Shown in pieces: positions 50,563 through 61,400 of a stretch of 64,000 bases of DNA (position 1 is the stretch's first letter; each line of letters begins with the position of its first letter). This DNA comes from Flavihumibacter sp. UBA7668 (lineage in GTDB: Bacteria > Bacteroidota > Bacteroidia > Chitinophagales > Chitinophagaceae). The notes below the pieces were generated by a model that was given only the letters and a program-made list of their open reading frames with translations, made no database searches and was not told where the DNA came from. The DNA is taken from positions 564,817 through 628,816 of the forward strand of contig NZ_DLHM01000005.1 in the NCBI RefSeq assembly GCF_002483205.1, read 5' to 3'. Made by a program: the position numbers and the translations under genes.

Positions 50563-53547
50563 ATGACTGTTGCATTGCCACGATGGGTAGGGAGGCTCTC
50601 CGTCTTCTTACTATGTATCTTCCTCGGCTCCTCTATTCAGGCCCAGGAACGCGTTCTCACAGGAAAAATCACGGATTCCAAGGATGGTGCACCTATTATT
50701 GGTGCTACTGTAACCGTAAAAGGCACCACCATAGCGTCTTCTACTGAAGCGGATGGTAGTTTTCGTTTGCCCGGTGTACCCGCTGATGCCAAAACCCTGG
50801 TAATTTCATCCATAGGATTTGGCACCCGGGAAGTTGCCATCACCGGAGATGTTGTTTCTGTTACCCTTACTGCTTCCAATTCCGACTTAAATGAAGTGGT
50901 GGTGGTTGGTTATGGAACATCACGTAAAAAAGACCTTACCGGTGCTGTTGCGTCGGTGAAGGCGAAAGATTTTAACAAGGGAGTAGTAACTGCTCCGGAT
51001 CAGTTGTTGCAGGGCAAGGTAGCCGGTGTTCAGATTATGAACAACTCGGGCGCACCGGGAGCCGCTACTACCGTGCGGATTCGGGGTAACTCATCCATCC
51101 GTTCAGGAAACCAGCCGCTTTATGTAATTGATGGGGTTGCGCTGGATGGCCGTACTGCAAGGCCGGGAATCAATGCCGGTGGTGTAGGTACCATCCCAGG
51201 AAGTAACCCGCTGAACTTTATCAACAACAATGACATACTTTCCATGGAAGTGTTGAAAGATGCCTCTGCTGCTGCTATTTATGGATCACGTGGTGCCAAT
51301 GGAGTAATCCTGATCACTACCAAAAAAGGAGCAACCGGACAACGTGTTGATGTGAATGCCTCAGTTGGTATCAGCAGCATGATGCGACAAATTGAAGTGC
51401 TGGATGGAAATGAATACCGTGCTGCGTTGGATAAATATGGACTAACATCGGGTGATTATGGCGATAATGTTGACGCCATGGATGCCATCACCAGAAATGC
51501 CCTGACGCAGAACTACAGTATTGGCGTATCAGGTGGCAATGAAAATGGCAAGTACCGGATCTCTGCCAGTTATCTTAATCAGGAAGGTATCATTCTTAAA
51601 TCCGATTTTAAAAAATATACAGCTGGTATTAACGGTTCATTTAAATTTTTGGAAAACAGAAGACTGGGACTTGATTTCAACGTAACGGTTGGTCATAATA
51701 CCGAAAATGCAGCGCCTATTTCAAATGATGCGGGATTTACCGGAAGTATTGTTGGACAGGCTTTGCAATGGAACCCAACCCATCCATTCCGTTTTCGTGG
51801 ATCCAACGGTGTTGATTCTCTTTATTTGATTCCCCAATTTGGTAATACATCAATCAATCCATTGGTGATGTCAGCAGCATGGGATGATATTTCCAATACT
51901 ACAAACGTGCTGGCTTATGTTGCGCCTTCTTACAATATCGCAAAAGGACTGGATTATCGCTTCCTCTATAGTATCAATCACCAGGTTAGTACCAGAAAAA
52001 ACCAGATCCGCAGTTATCTGAATCTGGAAAATATTCAGAACCGTGGATTGGCCAACCAGGCCAATGGTACGCTGACCACAACTCAGATGACACACACATT
52101 AAATTATATCAAGGAAATAGGCGATAATATTACCATTACTGCACTGGGTGGTTATGAATTTATGAAATTCCGCTACCTGGGTAATAATGTGTTCGGACAG
52201 GATTTTGCCAATGTAAGCACTCCTTATTATAATTATCTGCAGTACACTACACAGGGTTCCAGGCAGATTTCATCATTTGATCAGACTACAGAATTACAAT
52301 CTTATTTTGCCAGAGCTGTCCTGAACTACAAAGACCGCTATATTTTCACCGGTACCTTCCGGGCAGATGGTTCCAGCAAGTTTGGTGAGAACAATAAATA
52401 CGGTTATTTTCCGTCTTTAGCGCTTGCCTGGAATGTGCACAATGAAGCCTTCATGGCAGATCAGTCCATTTTTGATCAGTTGAAACTAAGAGCAAGCTGG
52501 GGTCAAACCGGTAACCAGGAATTTCCCGCCTTTGCCTCTCAGGAAACTTATATAGCAGGTCAGCAAAGTTTTGGTCTGGCTACCATTATTAACAACGATC
52601 TGAGATGGGAAACTTCCACTACCATCAACATTGGTCTGGATTTCTCTGTAGCCAAAGGAAGACTAATAGGTTCGATCGATTATTTTAATAAGAAAACAAA
52701 GGATATCATTTTTGACCGTGATCAGCCGGACCCAGTTCCAGTTGGTTCACCAACTACCTGGTTAAATCTCCCAGGTGAAATTTTAAATGCCGGGGTTGAA
52801 TTGTTTGTAAACTATCAGGTAGTAAAAAACAGCAACTTTTCCTGGGATATTGGTGTAAATGGAACCTATCTTAAAAATGAATTGAGAGATTTTGGAATTC
52901 TGGTTATTCCTACCGGAGGTTTGAGTGGCCAGGGTATTTCCGGAACCAATATTCAACGATTTGTAAACAACAGACCGCTTCATTCTTATTATCTGAGAGA
53001 TTTCAGCGGAATCGACAGAAATGGTCAGGCTACCTTTGTAGGAGGTGATGCTGCATTGTATTTTATTGGTGATCCCAATCCTGATTACCTCTTAGGTTTA
53101 ACTACTAATGTTGGATACAAAAAATTCAATCTGGAAATCAGTATGAACGGCGCATTCGGACACCAGGTATATAATAATACCGCCAATACCGTATTGCCTA
53201 TCAATAACCTGGGAACCCGGAATATTGCAAAAGCACTGATGGAGCTGAATCCAAGCGAAGCTTTATCGAGCCCTATTACCGCTTCTACCCGTTACCTGGA
53301 ATCAGGCGACTATATGAAACTAACCAATGCAACCCTGAGCTATAATCTGGGTGATCTGGGAACCGTAATAAAAAATGCGAACCTGTTCCTGACCGGACAG
53401 AACCTCTTTGTTATTACCGGATTTTCCGGATTTGATCCTGAAGTGAACGTGGATAAAAATGTAGGTGGTCGTCCTTCTTTTGGAATTGAATACATTCCGT
53501 ATCCAACTGCGCGAAACTTCATTTTTGGTATAAACTTTTCTTTCTAA
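50563..53547 (+). CDS. SusC/RagA-family TonB-dependent outer-membrane transporter
   Basis: This 994-residue protein has a signal peptide (VGRLSVFLLCIFLGSSIQAQ). A carboxypeptidase-regulatory-like domain (about residues 30-115) and the TonB plug (NEVVVVGYGTSRKKDLTGAV, about 120-240) follow. Further on comes the SusC signature DASAAAIYGSRGANGVILIT, and then the 22-strand barrel. It imports oligomers across the outer membrane with the SusD partner just downstream, driven by TonB. The gene is preceded by operator-like sites and a divergent LacI gene. Confidence 0.95.
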   Translation: MTVALPRWVGRLSVFLLCIFLGSSIQAQERVLTGKITDSKDGAPIIGATVTVKGTTIASSTEADGSFRLPGVPADAKTLVISSIGFGTREVAITGDVVSVTLTASNSDLNEVVVVGYGTSRKKDLTGAVASVKAKDFNKGVVTAPDQLLQGKVAGVQIMNNSGAPGAATTVRIRGNSSIRSGNQPLYVIDGVALDGRTARPGINAGGVGTIPGSNPLNFINNNDILSMEVLKDASAAAIYGSRGANGVILITTKKGATGQRVDVNASVGISSMMRQIEVLDGNEYRAALDKYGLTSGDYGDNVDAMDAITRNALTQNYSIGVSGGNENGKYRISASYLNQEGIILKSDFKKYTAGINGSFKFLENRRLGLDFNVTVGHNTENAAPISNDAGFTGSIVGQALQWNPTHPFRFRGSNGVDSLYLIPQFGNTSINPLVMSAAWDDISNTTNVLAYVAPSYNIAKGLDYRFLYSINHQVSTRKNQIRSYLNLENIQNRGLANQANGTLTTTQMTHTLNYIKEIGDNITITALGGYEFMKFRYLGNNVFGQDFANVSTPYYNYLQYTTQGSRQISSFDQTTELQSYFARAVLNYKDRYIFTGTFRADGSSKFGENNKYGYFPSLALAWNVHNEAFMADQSIFDQLKLRASWGQTGNQEFPAFASQETYIAGQQSFGLATIINNDLRWETSTTINIGLDFSVAKGRLIGSIDYFNKKTKDIIFDRDQPDPVPVGSPTTWLNLPGEILNAGVELFVNYQVVKNSNFSWDIGVNGTYLKNELRDFGILVIPTGGLSGQGISGTNIQRFVNNRPLHSYYLRDFSGIDRNGQATFVGGDAALYFIGDPNPDYLLGLTTNVGYKKFNLEISMNGAFGHQVYNNTANTVLPINNLGTRNIAKALMELNPSEALSSPITASTRYLESGDYMKLTNATLSYNLGDLGTVIKNANLFLTGQNLFVITGFSGFDPEVNVDKNVGGRPSFGIEYIPYPTARNFIFGINFSF

Positions 53548-53567
53548 CTCAATCAAATTTGAGCTAT

Positions 53568-55088
53568 ATGAAATATAAAATAATTCTAAGTGCAGTATTG
53601 ATCTCTTCCTTAGCCGGTTGTACAAAATTGGAAGAGCCTGTTGATTCTGCCATCACAGGAGAGGAAGCAGAAGTATATTTTGGTGGTAGTAATGCTAATC
53701 CTGATCCAACTGCATTACTCGAAGGGGTTTATTTGTCAACCCGCCTGCCCTACCAGGATCAGTCCAGGGTATGGGCAGCTATGGAACACACAACCGATGA
53801 AGTAATCGGGCCAACACGTGGTGGAGACTGGGATGATAACGGCGTATGGCGTGTATTACATACCCATCAATGGAATGCAGATCATGCATTCCTGGCGGAT
53901 ACTTACCGGGATCTTGGCAGGATCGTTTTTGCAAGTACCGATATGCTTAAATTCAATCCTCCACCGGGGCCTGCTGCTGAAGCAAGGTTTTTAAGAGCAT
54001 TTGCTATGTTCACCTTGCTTGATGGATGGGATCAGGTTCCATACAGGGAAGTAAATGGTACACTGGAAGATCTTCCACAAATCCGAAAAGGAACAGCCGC
54101 ATTAGAATACATCATGTCAGAATTAACGGAAATTCTGCCTAATCTTCCTGATGGTCCCGAATATAAAGCCAATAAAGATGCTGCAAAGGCCTTGCTAATG
54201 AAATGTTACCTGAACAAAGGCGTATACGCTGACAGAGCGAATCCCACTTTTGATGCCAGCGATATGCAGGAGGTTATTGATCTGGCTGATGAAATCATCA
54301 ATAGTGGTAAGTATACATTGAACGATAATTTCTTTGACAACTTTGCTCCCAATAACGATGACCTGTCAACCGAGAATATCTGGACCGCTGAAAACCGTGG
54401 AGGCAACAGCAGTGGTGGTGTTCGTTTCCATTGGTTTGCTCACTTGCATTATAACAACAATCCAAGTGGCTGGAATGGATTTTCAACGCTCTCTGATTTT
54501 TACGACAAATTCGAAGAAGAAGATACCCGTCGGGGTATGGCATATCCTGGTGTAACAAATGTATCAGGATTAAGAGTAGGATTTCTGGAAGGCCAGCAGT
54601 TCAACCAGAATGGCGTGGCATTAAAAGACAGAAGAGGGAATAACCTGTCTTTCACACGTGAAGTAAAAATCAAAGAAACTGAAAATAACCTGGAAATTAC
54701 CGGTATCCGTGTAGTGAAATATCCGGTGGATTATAATAATGGTGATAATGTGGACAATGACCTGGTTTACCTGCGTTACTCTGATGTATTGCTGATGAAA
54801 GCCGAAGCCCTGCTTCGTACCAGTGGCGATGCATTAAGTATTGTAAACTCCATCCGAACCAAACGGGGTGCAACAGCATTGGGTTCAGTGAATCTGGATC
54901 AGTTGCTGGATGAAAGAGGCAGGGAACTTTATTACGAAGGCTGGAGAAGAAATGACCTGATCCGCTTTGGTAAATTCCTCGGAACCTGGCAGGAAAAAGC
55001 AGCTTCCGGTCCGGAGCGCCTGATCTTCCCGATTCCCAACCGTTCATTGGCTGCTAATCCAAATCTGACACAGAATCCCGGCTATTAA
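53568..55088 (+). CDS. SusD/RagB-family nutrient-binding lipoprotein
   Basis: This 506-residue lipoprotein begins with KYKIILSAVLISSLAGC, where the lipobox LAGC puts the acylated Cys at residue 18; an upstream in-frame TTG at 53559 is not needed. It has the helical TPR-like SusD fold with a C-terminal RGRELYYEGWRRNDLIRFGKF signature. It caps the SusC barrel and captures the ligand. It starts 20 bases after the susC stop, in the same operon. The ligand may be a glycan, but no glycosidase in the operon identifies it. Confidence 0.92.
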   Translation: MKYKIILSAVLISSLAGCTKLEEPVDSAITGEEAEVYFGGSNANPDPTALLEGVYLSTRLPYQDQSRVWAAMEHTTDEVIGPTRGGDWDDNGVWRVLHTHQWNADHAFLADTYRDLGRIVFASTDMLKFNPPPGPAAEARFLRAFAMFTLLDGWDQVPYREVNGTLEDLPQIRKGTAALEYIMSELTEILPNLPDGPEYKANKDAAKALLMKCYLNKGVYADRANPTFDASDMQEVIDLADEIINSGKYTLNDNFFDNFAPNNDDLSTENIWTAENRGGNSSGGVRFHWFAHLHYNNNPSGWNGFSTLSDFYDKFEEEDTRRGMAYPGVTNVSGLRVGFLEGQQFNQNGVALKDRRGNNLSFTREVKIKETENNLEITGIRVVKYPVDYNNGDNVDNDLVYLRYSDVLLMKAEALLRTSGDALSIVNSIRTKRGATALGSVNLDQLLDERGRELYYEGWRRNDLIRFGKFLGTWQEKAASGPERLIFPIPNRSLAANPNLTQNPGY

Positions 55089-55111
55089 TTTTTAGTATAT
55101 TGCAGTAATAG

Positions 55112-55135
55112 GAGGTCATTAGCAATAATGACCTC
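55112..55135 (+). terminator. Hairpin between susD and the first UnbV-type gene
   Basis: GAGGTCATTA (55112-55121) pairs perfectly with TAATGACCTC (55126-55135) around GCAA. The following bases are T-rich but not a clean run. It may cause partial termination, giving less expression of the downstream lipoproteins. Confidence 0.55.
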
Positions 55136-55158
55136 TTATCATTTATAGAAATTCGACT

Positions 55159-58100
55159 ATGCAAAAATGGATCTTTGGCGCGCTGCTTTTACTGGTTCTC
55201 ACTTCCTGCAGCTCAGAAAAAAAAGAGAAGACAGCATTTACCCTGATGGGAAATACCGGCGTAGATTTCATTAACACAGTTGCCGATACCAAGGACTTTA
55301 ATATATTCAGCTATCGCAATTTTTATAATGGTGGTGGTTGTGCTGTTGGTGATATCAATAATGATGGATTGGTTGATCTTGTATTTACTTCAAATATGGG
55401 TGAAAACAAACTTTACCTGAATAAAGGAAATTGGGAATTTGAAGATATTACCACCACAGCCGGTATTGCAGAAAAAGGAAAATGGAGTACCGGTGTGGTG
55501 ATGGTGGATATCAATGCAGATGGTTTACTGGATATTTATATCTGTAATGCCGGTTATCAAAAGGGCATGCGACAGGAGAATGCGCTGTTCATCAATAAAG
55601 GAAATCTTAAATTCGAAGAAGCTGCCAAAGTTTATGGCCTGGATAACGATGGATATTCGACCCACGCTGCCTTTTTCGATTATGATCTGGATGGAGATCT
55701 GGATTGTTTTATCCTCAACAATAGCTTTATTCCGGTTAACACCCTGAACTATTCCAATAAGCGTGAACTCCGTGCAAAAGACTGGCCTGTAGCTGAATTC
55801 CTGAAAGGCGGTGGTTCCTTCCTGCTTAGAAATGATGGTGGCAAATTTGTAGATGTTAGTGAAAGCGCCGGAATTTATGGCAGTCTGATCAGTTTTGGTT
55901 TGGGTGTTACCGTAGGAGATATCAATGGCGATCATTATCCGGATATCTATGTTTCCAATGATTTTTTTGAACGCGATTATTTATACATCAATAATCAAAA
56001 AGGTGGTTTCACTGAAGAACTCGAGAAAAGAATGCAACATATCAGCCACTCCTCCATGGGCGCCGATATGGGTGATATCAACAACGACGGACTGCCTGAT
56101 ATTTTTGTCACCGAAATGCTTCCCCGGGATGAATATCGCCTCAAAACCACTACCTCCTTCGAACAAATTGAAGTGCAATTGTTGAAACAACGTTCCGGTT
56201 TTTATAATCAATATATGCAGAATACCCTGCAGGTGAATAATGGCGATGGAAAGTTTTTGGAAACCGCTTTTTATAGCGGAGTAGCGGCTTCCGACTGGAG
56301 CTGGGGTGGATTATTATTTGATGCCGACAACGATGGTAAACAGGACCTCTATGTATGCAACGGAATCTTCCGGGATGTAACTGATCAGGATTTTATCAAC
56401 TTTTTCGCCAATGAAGTGATCCAGAATATGGTCATGACCGGACAAAAAGAAGAAGTGGATCAGATCATCGAAAAAATGCCTTCTAATCCCATCTCAAATA
56501 AAATGTTCCGCAATGCAGGGGATTGGAAATTTGAAGAAGTAGAAGCGGCATGGGGCCTCGCAACACCTTCCTTTTCCAATGGTGCAGCATATGCTGACCT
56601 GGATAATGACGGCGATCTGGATCTGATCGTAAACAATGTAAATCAGCCCGCATTTATTTATCGCAATAATGTACGCGAGCAACAGAATCAGCCCTTCATC
56701 AGTTTTAAACTGATTGATTCGGGCTTAAATAGAAATGCAATTGGTGCGAAGGTTATGCTCTTTCAGGGAGAGGAAAAGCAAATGCGTGAACTTGTGCCCT
56801 CCAGGGGGTTTCAATCATCGGTTGATTATAACCTGCATTTTGGACTGGGAGCAAAATCTATAGATTCCGCTATTGTTATATGGCCTGGCGGATTCCGTCA
56901 GTTGATAAAAGAGTTGGAACCTAATAAGCAACATGTCATCCATCGGGAACCTTCATTAAATAAAATAGAGCCAACAACTAAATCTGCCACAACTTTATTA
57001 GCATTTTCCGATTCGACGCTTTTTGAAAAACATACCGAAGACGATTACATCGATTTTTATAACGAACGGAATATTCTATGGATGACTTCCAGAGAAGGTC
57101 CGCAGGTAGCCAAAGCCGATGTAAATGGAGACGGACTGGAGGATGTTTATATTGGTGGTGCGGGAAAACAGGCAGGACAACTATTCCTGCAAACAGGATC
57201 CGGTTTCAGAAAGTCTGCACAAGCTGTTTTTGAAGATTTTAAAAATCAGGAAGATGTGGGATTGGCATTTTTTGATTCGGATCAGGATGGTGATGCAGAT
57301 CTTTTTATAAGCGCAGGAGGAAATAATCATACCGGTCAGAGTGGTTTATTAAATCATCGCTTATTTATAAATGATGGGAAAGGTAATTTCAGTAAATCAA
57401 CACAACCACTTCCGGAAAATCAGGCCAATTGTTCTGTTGTACTTCCATTGGATATAGATGCCGATGGTGATCTGGATATTTTTATTGGTGGCCGGTCCAT
57501 GCCATATCTCTATGGACAGCCAGCCAGTAGTCAGTTGCTATTGAATGATGGTAAGGGAGGATTTCGTTTATACGCGACTGAAAAAGGAAATCCGTTCCGG
57601 AAAATCGGAATGATTACCGGTGCTGTTTGGGCAAATATAACCGGTGATGAATCGAAGGAACTTGTATTGGTGGGTGAATGGATGAATCCATTGGTTTTTG
57701 AATGGAGAAATAAGCAGCTACAGCAAATGCCTGATTTCTTTAAAGGCTATTCCGGCTGGTGGCAAACCATTGCTGCTGCAGATTTAAACGGGGATGGATA
57801 CGATGAATTGATCATGGGGAATCTGGGAGATAATTTTTACCTGAAAGCGGATAGCCTGAAGCCCGTGAAAATCTGGTTGAACGATTTTGCAGAAAATGGT
57901 ATGGTGGAAAAAATAATTACCCATACAGTGAATGGAAAAGATCTTCCTGTATTCATGAAAAGAGAATTGACAGAACAAATTCCCTCCTTAAAAAAACAAA
58001 ATCTCCGGAATGAACAGTTTGCTGATAAATCGATTCAGGACCTGTTTGCTAAAAAAATAATTTCAAGTGCTGATGTAAAGGAAGTGAATTATACCAAATC

Positions 58101-58455
58101 ATGTATTGTTACCACAGGGCAAGCCGGCATAGTTGCCATCGAACCACTTGCATTTCAATTACAATTATCCTCCATTCATTCCATCCATGTAACTGATTTA
58201 AACAGGGATGGTAAAAAGGATCTTGTACTGGGTGGTAATATGTTTTGCCTCCAGCCACAATTTGGGCAGTTGGATGCCAGTTTTGGGCAGGTATTGTTGA
58301 ATCAGGGAAATGGAAAATTTCAATACCAGACACCGGTTCAATCGGGTTTTTATGTGCCCGGAGCTATTCGGGATATGGAATCCATACAAACAAATAAGGG
58401 CATCAAACTGCTGGTACTGCGAAATAATTCTTCACCGCTTTTATTCAGCTATTAA
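55159..58455 (+). CDS. FG-GAP/VCBS repeat lipoprotein with ASPIC/UnbV domain (copy 1)
   Basis: This 1098-residue lipoprotein has a signal ending in LVLTSC (Cys at about residue 16). Many calcium-binding FG-GAP loops are visible (DINNDGLVDL, DINADGLLDI, DYDLDGDLDC, DLDNDGDLDL). An ASPIC/UnbV segment (VMLFQGEEKQMRELVPSRGFQ) lies in the middle. These proteins are often found after SusC/SusD and probably bind glycans or help assembly at the surface; the function is not established. It is followed 12 bases later by a paralog. Confidence 0.88.
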   Translation: MQKWIFGALLLLVLTSCSSEKKEKTAFTLMGNTGVDFINTVADTKDFNIFSYRNFYNGGGCAVGDINNDGLVDLVFTSNMGENKLYLNKGNWEFEDITTTAGIAEKGKWSTGVVMVDINADGLLDIYICNAGYQKGMRQENALFINKGNLKFEEAAKVYGLDNDGYSTHAAFFDYDLDGDLDCFILNNSFIPVNTLNYSNKRELRAKDWPVAEFLKGGGSFLLRNDGGKFVDVSESAGIYGSLISFGLGVTVGDINGDHYPDIYVSNDFFERDYLYINNQKGGFTEELEKRMQHISHSSMGADMGDINNDGLPDIFVTEMLPRDEYRLKTTTSFEQIEVQLLKQRSGFYNQYMQNTLQVNNGDGKFLETAFYSGVAASDWSWGGLLFDADNDGKQDLYVCNGIFRDVTDQDFINFFANEVIQNMVMTGQKEEVDQIIEKMPSNPISNKMFRNAGDWKFEEVEAAWGLATPSFSNGAAYADLDNDGDLDLIVNNVNQPAFIYRNNVREQQNQPFISFKLIDSGLNRNAIGAKVMLFQGEEKQMRELVPSRGFQSSVDYNLHFGLGAKSIDSAIVIWPGGFRQLIKELEPNKQHVIHREPSLNKIEPTTKSATTLLAFSDSTLFEKHTEDDYIDFYNERNILWMTSREGPQVAKADVNGDGLEDVYIGGAGKQAGQLFLQTGSGFRKSAQAVFEDFKNQEDVGLAFFDSDQDGDADLFISAGGNNHTGQSGLLNHRLFINDGKGNFSKSTQPLPENQANCSVVLPLDIDADGDLDIFIGGRSMPYLYGQPASSQLLLNDGKGGFRLYATEKGNPFRKIGMITGAVWANITGDESKELVLVGEWMNPLVFEWRNKQLQQMPDFFKGYSGWWQTIAAADLNGDGYDELIMGNLGDNFYLKADSLKPVKIWLNDFAENGMVEKIITHTVNGKDLPVFMKRELTEQIPSLKKQNLRNEQFADKSIQDLFAKKIISSADVKEVNYTKSCIVTTGQAGIVAIEPLAFQLQLSSIHSIHVTDLNRDGKKDLVLGGNMFCLQPQFGQLDASFGQVLLNQGNGKFQYQTPVQSGFYVPGAIRDMESIQTNKGIKLLVLRNNSSPLLFSY

Positions 58456-58467
58456 TCCACACAGTTC

Positions 58468-61400
58468 ATGAGGAAGAATTTATTTTGTGCTGCCTGCTGT
58501 TTGGTGTTATTGTTTTCCTGCCGAAATACGGAAAAAAAAGCTCAGTTTGATTTACTGGATGCCGGTAGTACCGGCCTTGATTTTTCAAACAACCTTACGC
58601 CCAGTTCAAAATTCAACATGTTTAATTACATGTATTTCTACAACGGTGCCGGAATTGGTGCAGGTGATTTCAATAAAGACGGTTTAATTGATTTGTTTTT
58701 TGCCTCCAACCAGTCGCAAAACAGGCTGTATTTAAATAAGGGCGAACTGAAATTTAAAGACATCACCAAAGAAGCCCTGATTCCCGATGATAAGGGCTGG
58801 TCAACTGGTGTGTCTGTGGTGGATATAAACAACGATGGTTTGCTGGATATTTATATCTGCCGCGTATCGGGTTATGAACAGATGCCGGGCAAAAATCAAT
58901 TATTAATTTGCCAGGGTATTAACGATGGCATCCCAACCTACCAGGATGAGGCGAATGCTTATGGGTTGGATTTTTCCGGATTCAGTACCCAGGCTGCGTT
59001 TTTTGATTTTGATCAGGATGGCGACCTCGACCTTTTTTTAATGAATCACTCGGTGCATCACAATGGAACCTTTGGAAAACGTGATCGGTTTATTGGTACC
59101 ATGCATCCGCAATCCGGTGATCGTTTTTTTGTAAATGAAGCAGGAAAGTATTTCGATAAAACCAAAGAAGTGGGTATTGAGAGTTCAGTTATCGGTTATG
59201 GTTTGGGTATCGTAGTCAGCGATCTGAATGCAGACGGATGGCCCGATATTTATATCGGAAATGATTTTCATGAAAATGATTATCTCTATATCAATACAGG
59301 GGAGGGGAGTTTTAGGGAGGAACTTACGAGCCGGATGCAGCATACGAGTCAATTCTCCATGGGCGTGGATGCGGGAGATGTAAATAATGACGGATTACCA
59401 GATCTTATTTCAGCTGATATGTTGCCTTCCGATCCGCAAATTTTAAAACGGTCTCTCGGTGAGGATGAATACAATCTCTTCATGATGAAGATCGGTTATG
59501 GATACCATTATCAGTATACCCGAAATAACCTGCAAAAAAATAACCGTTCTGGCGTTTTTAATGAACTGGGACTCTATGCCGGAGTGGCTGCTACCGATTG
59601 GTCCTGGGCACCACTCTGGGCTGATTTTGATAACGATGGATTGAAAGATCTTTTTGTTTCCAATGGTATTCCACGCCGATTGAACGATATTGATTATGTG
59701 AACTTTGTTACCAATGAAAGCATTCAGGAAAAAATACGATCCTCCAGTTTAAAGAAGGAGGACATGAGTCTGGTTGAACAATTCCCGCAAATCAAATTAC
59801 CGAATGCTTTATTTCGGAATGTCGGTGATTTCAAATTTTCGTCAGAAGCATTCAAAGTAAATAAGGATCAACCCGGTTTTTCCAATGGATCTGTAGTGGC
59901 AGACCTGGATAATGACGGTGATCTTGATATTGTTACCAATAATATTGATGATCCTGTTTTTGTATATCGCAATAACCAGCAGGAAATGGACAGTTCAGCC
60001 TGCCTGCAGCTCAGTTTAATTGGGCCGGATCAGAATAAAAATGCCATTGGGACTGCTGTATATATTTATTCCGATTCGTCCATACTGTATTATGAAAAAT
60101 ATCCGGTTCGCGGATTTCAATCCTCTATGGAGCAGCCCCTGCATATAGGAATTGGTAAACTGAAAGTGGATTCTGTTCTGCTGGTTTGGCCAGACCAGAC
60201 CAGTCTCAAACTGACCAACCCGAAATTGAATTCAAAAATGGAAGTTCGGTATGAGCAAGGTGGGGCTCCATTTGATAAATCGCAGGCAATGCCAAAAGTG
60301 CATCAACTTTTGGTTGAAGATATTTCCAGTGCATCCGGAATTAAACTTTTTCATAAAGAAAATCCGTTTGTGGAGTTTAATCGGGAGCCCCTGATTCCTT
60401 TTATGTTATCCACGGAAGGCCCGGCTTTGGCAGTGGCAGATATTAATGGGGATGGAACGGAAGATATTTTTTTGGGTTCCTCCAAGTCGAATAAAGCCAG
60501 TGTCCTTTTACAATCTGCCGACGGTAAATTTAAACCTATGCACCAGCCTGCATTGGAAGCCGATAGTATGTATGAAGAAGTAGATGCTGTGTGGCTGGAT
60601 ATCAATGGGGATGGCTATCCTGACCTGGTTACTGCAAGTGGAGGAAATGAGTATTATGGGAAAGATTCCAAATTATTACCGAGGGCTTATTTAAATGATG
60701 GAAAAGGTTTGTTGCGATTATTGCCGGATGCCTTTAACGCTGTTTTGCTCACAGCATCCTGTATAAAAGCTGCGGATTTGAATGGCGATGGGAAAATTGA
60801 TCTTTTTATAGGAGCCAGATCAGTTCCATACGATTATGGTACCATTCCCAAATCCTATTTTCTTATGAATGATGGAAGTGGACATTTTTCCGACCAAACC
60901 GATCTGCTGGCACCGGATAAAGGTCTTTTAGGGCTTGTTAAAAATGCGGAGTGGTTTGATCTGGATGGGGATGGCGATAAGGATTTGCTGCTAGCACTTG
61001 AATGGGACGGGCTGGTTGTGTTGGAAAATAATAAAACAGGATTTAAAAAAAGGAAAATATTGGATGATTCCGGCTGGTGGAATTTTCTTATTCCGGTTGA
61101 TATAAATAAGGATGGACTGCCTGACCTGGTTGCCGGGAATCAGGGCTACAATAACCGCCTGAAGCCAACAAAGGAAGAACCTGTTCGAATGTATGTAAAT
61201 GATTTTGATGCGAACGGAAAAAAAGAACAAATACTTACCTATTATATAGAAGGGAAAGAAAATATTTTCGCCAACAAGATGGAGCTGGAAAAACAATTAC
61301 CTTATCTGAAAAAGAAATTCCTGTTCGCCGGCGATTTTGCAAAAGCAGACATCAATGAAATAATTGACCAATCCAAACTGGATGACTCAAAACTATTTTA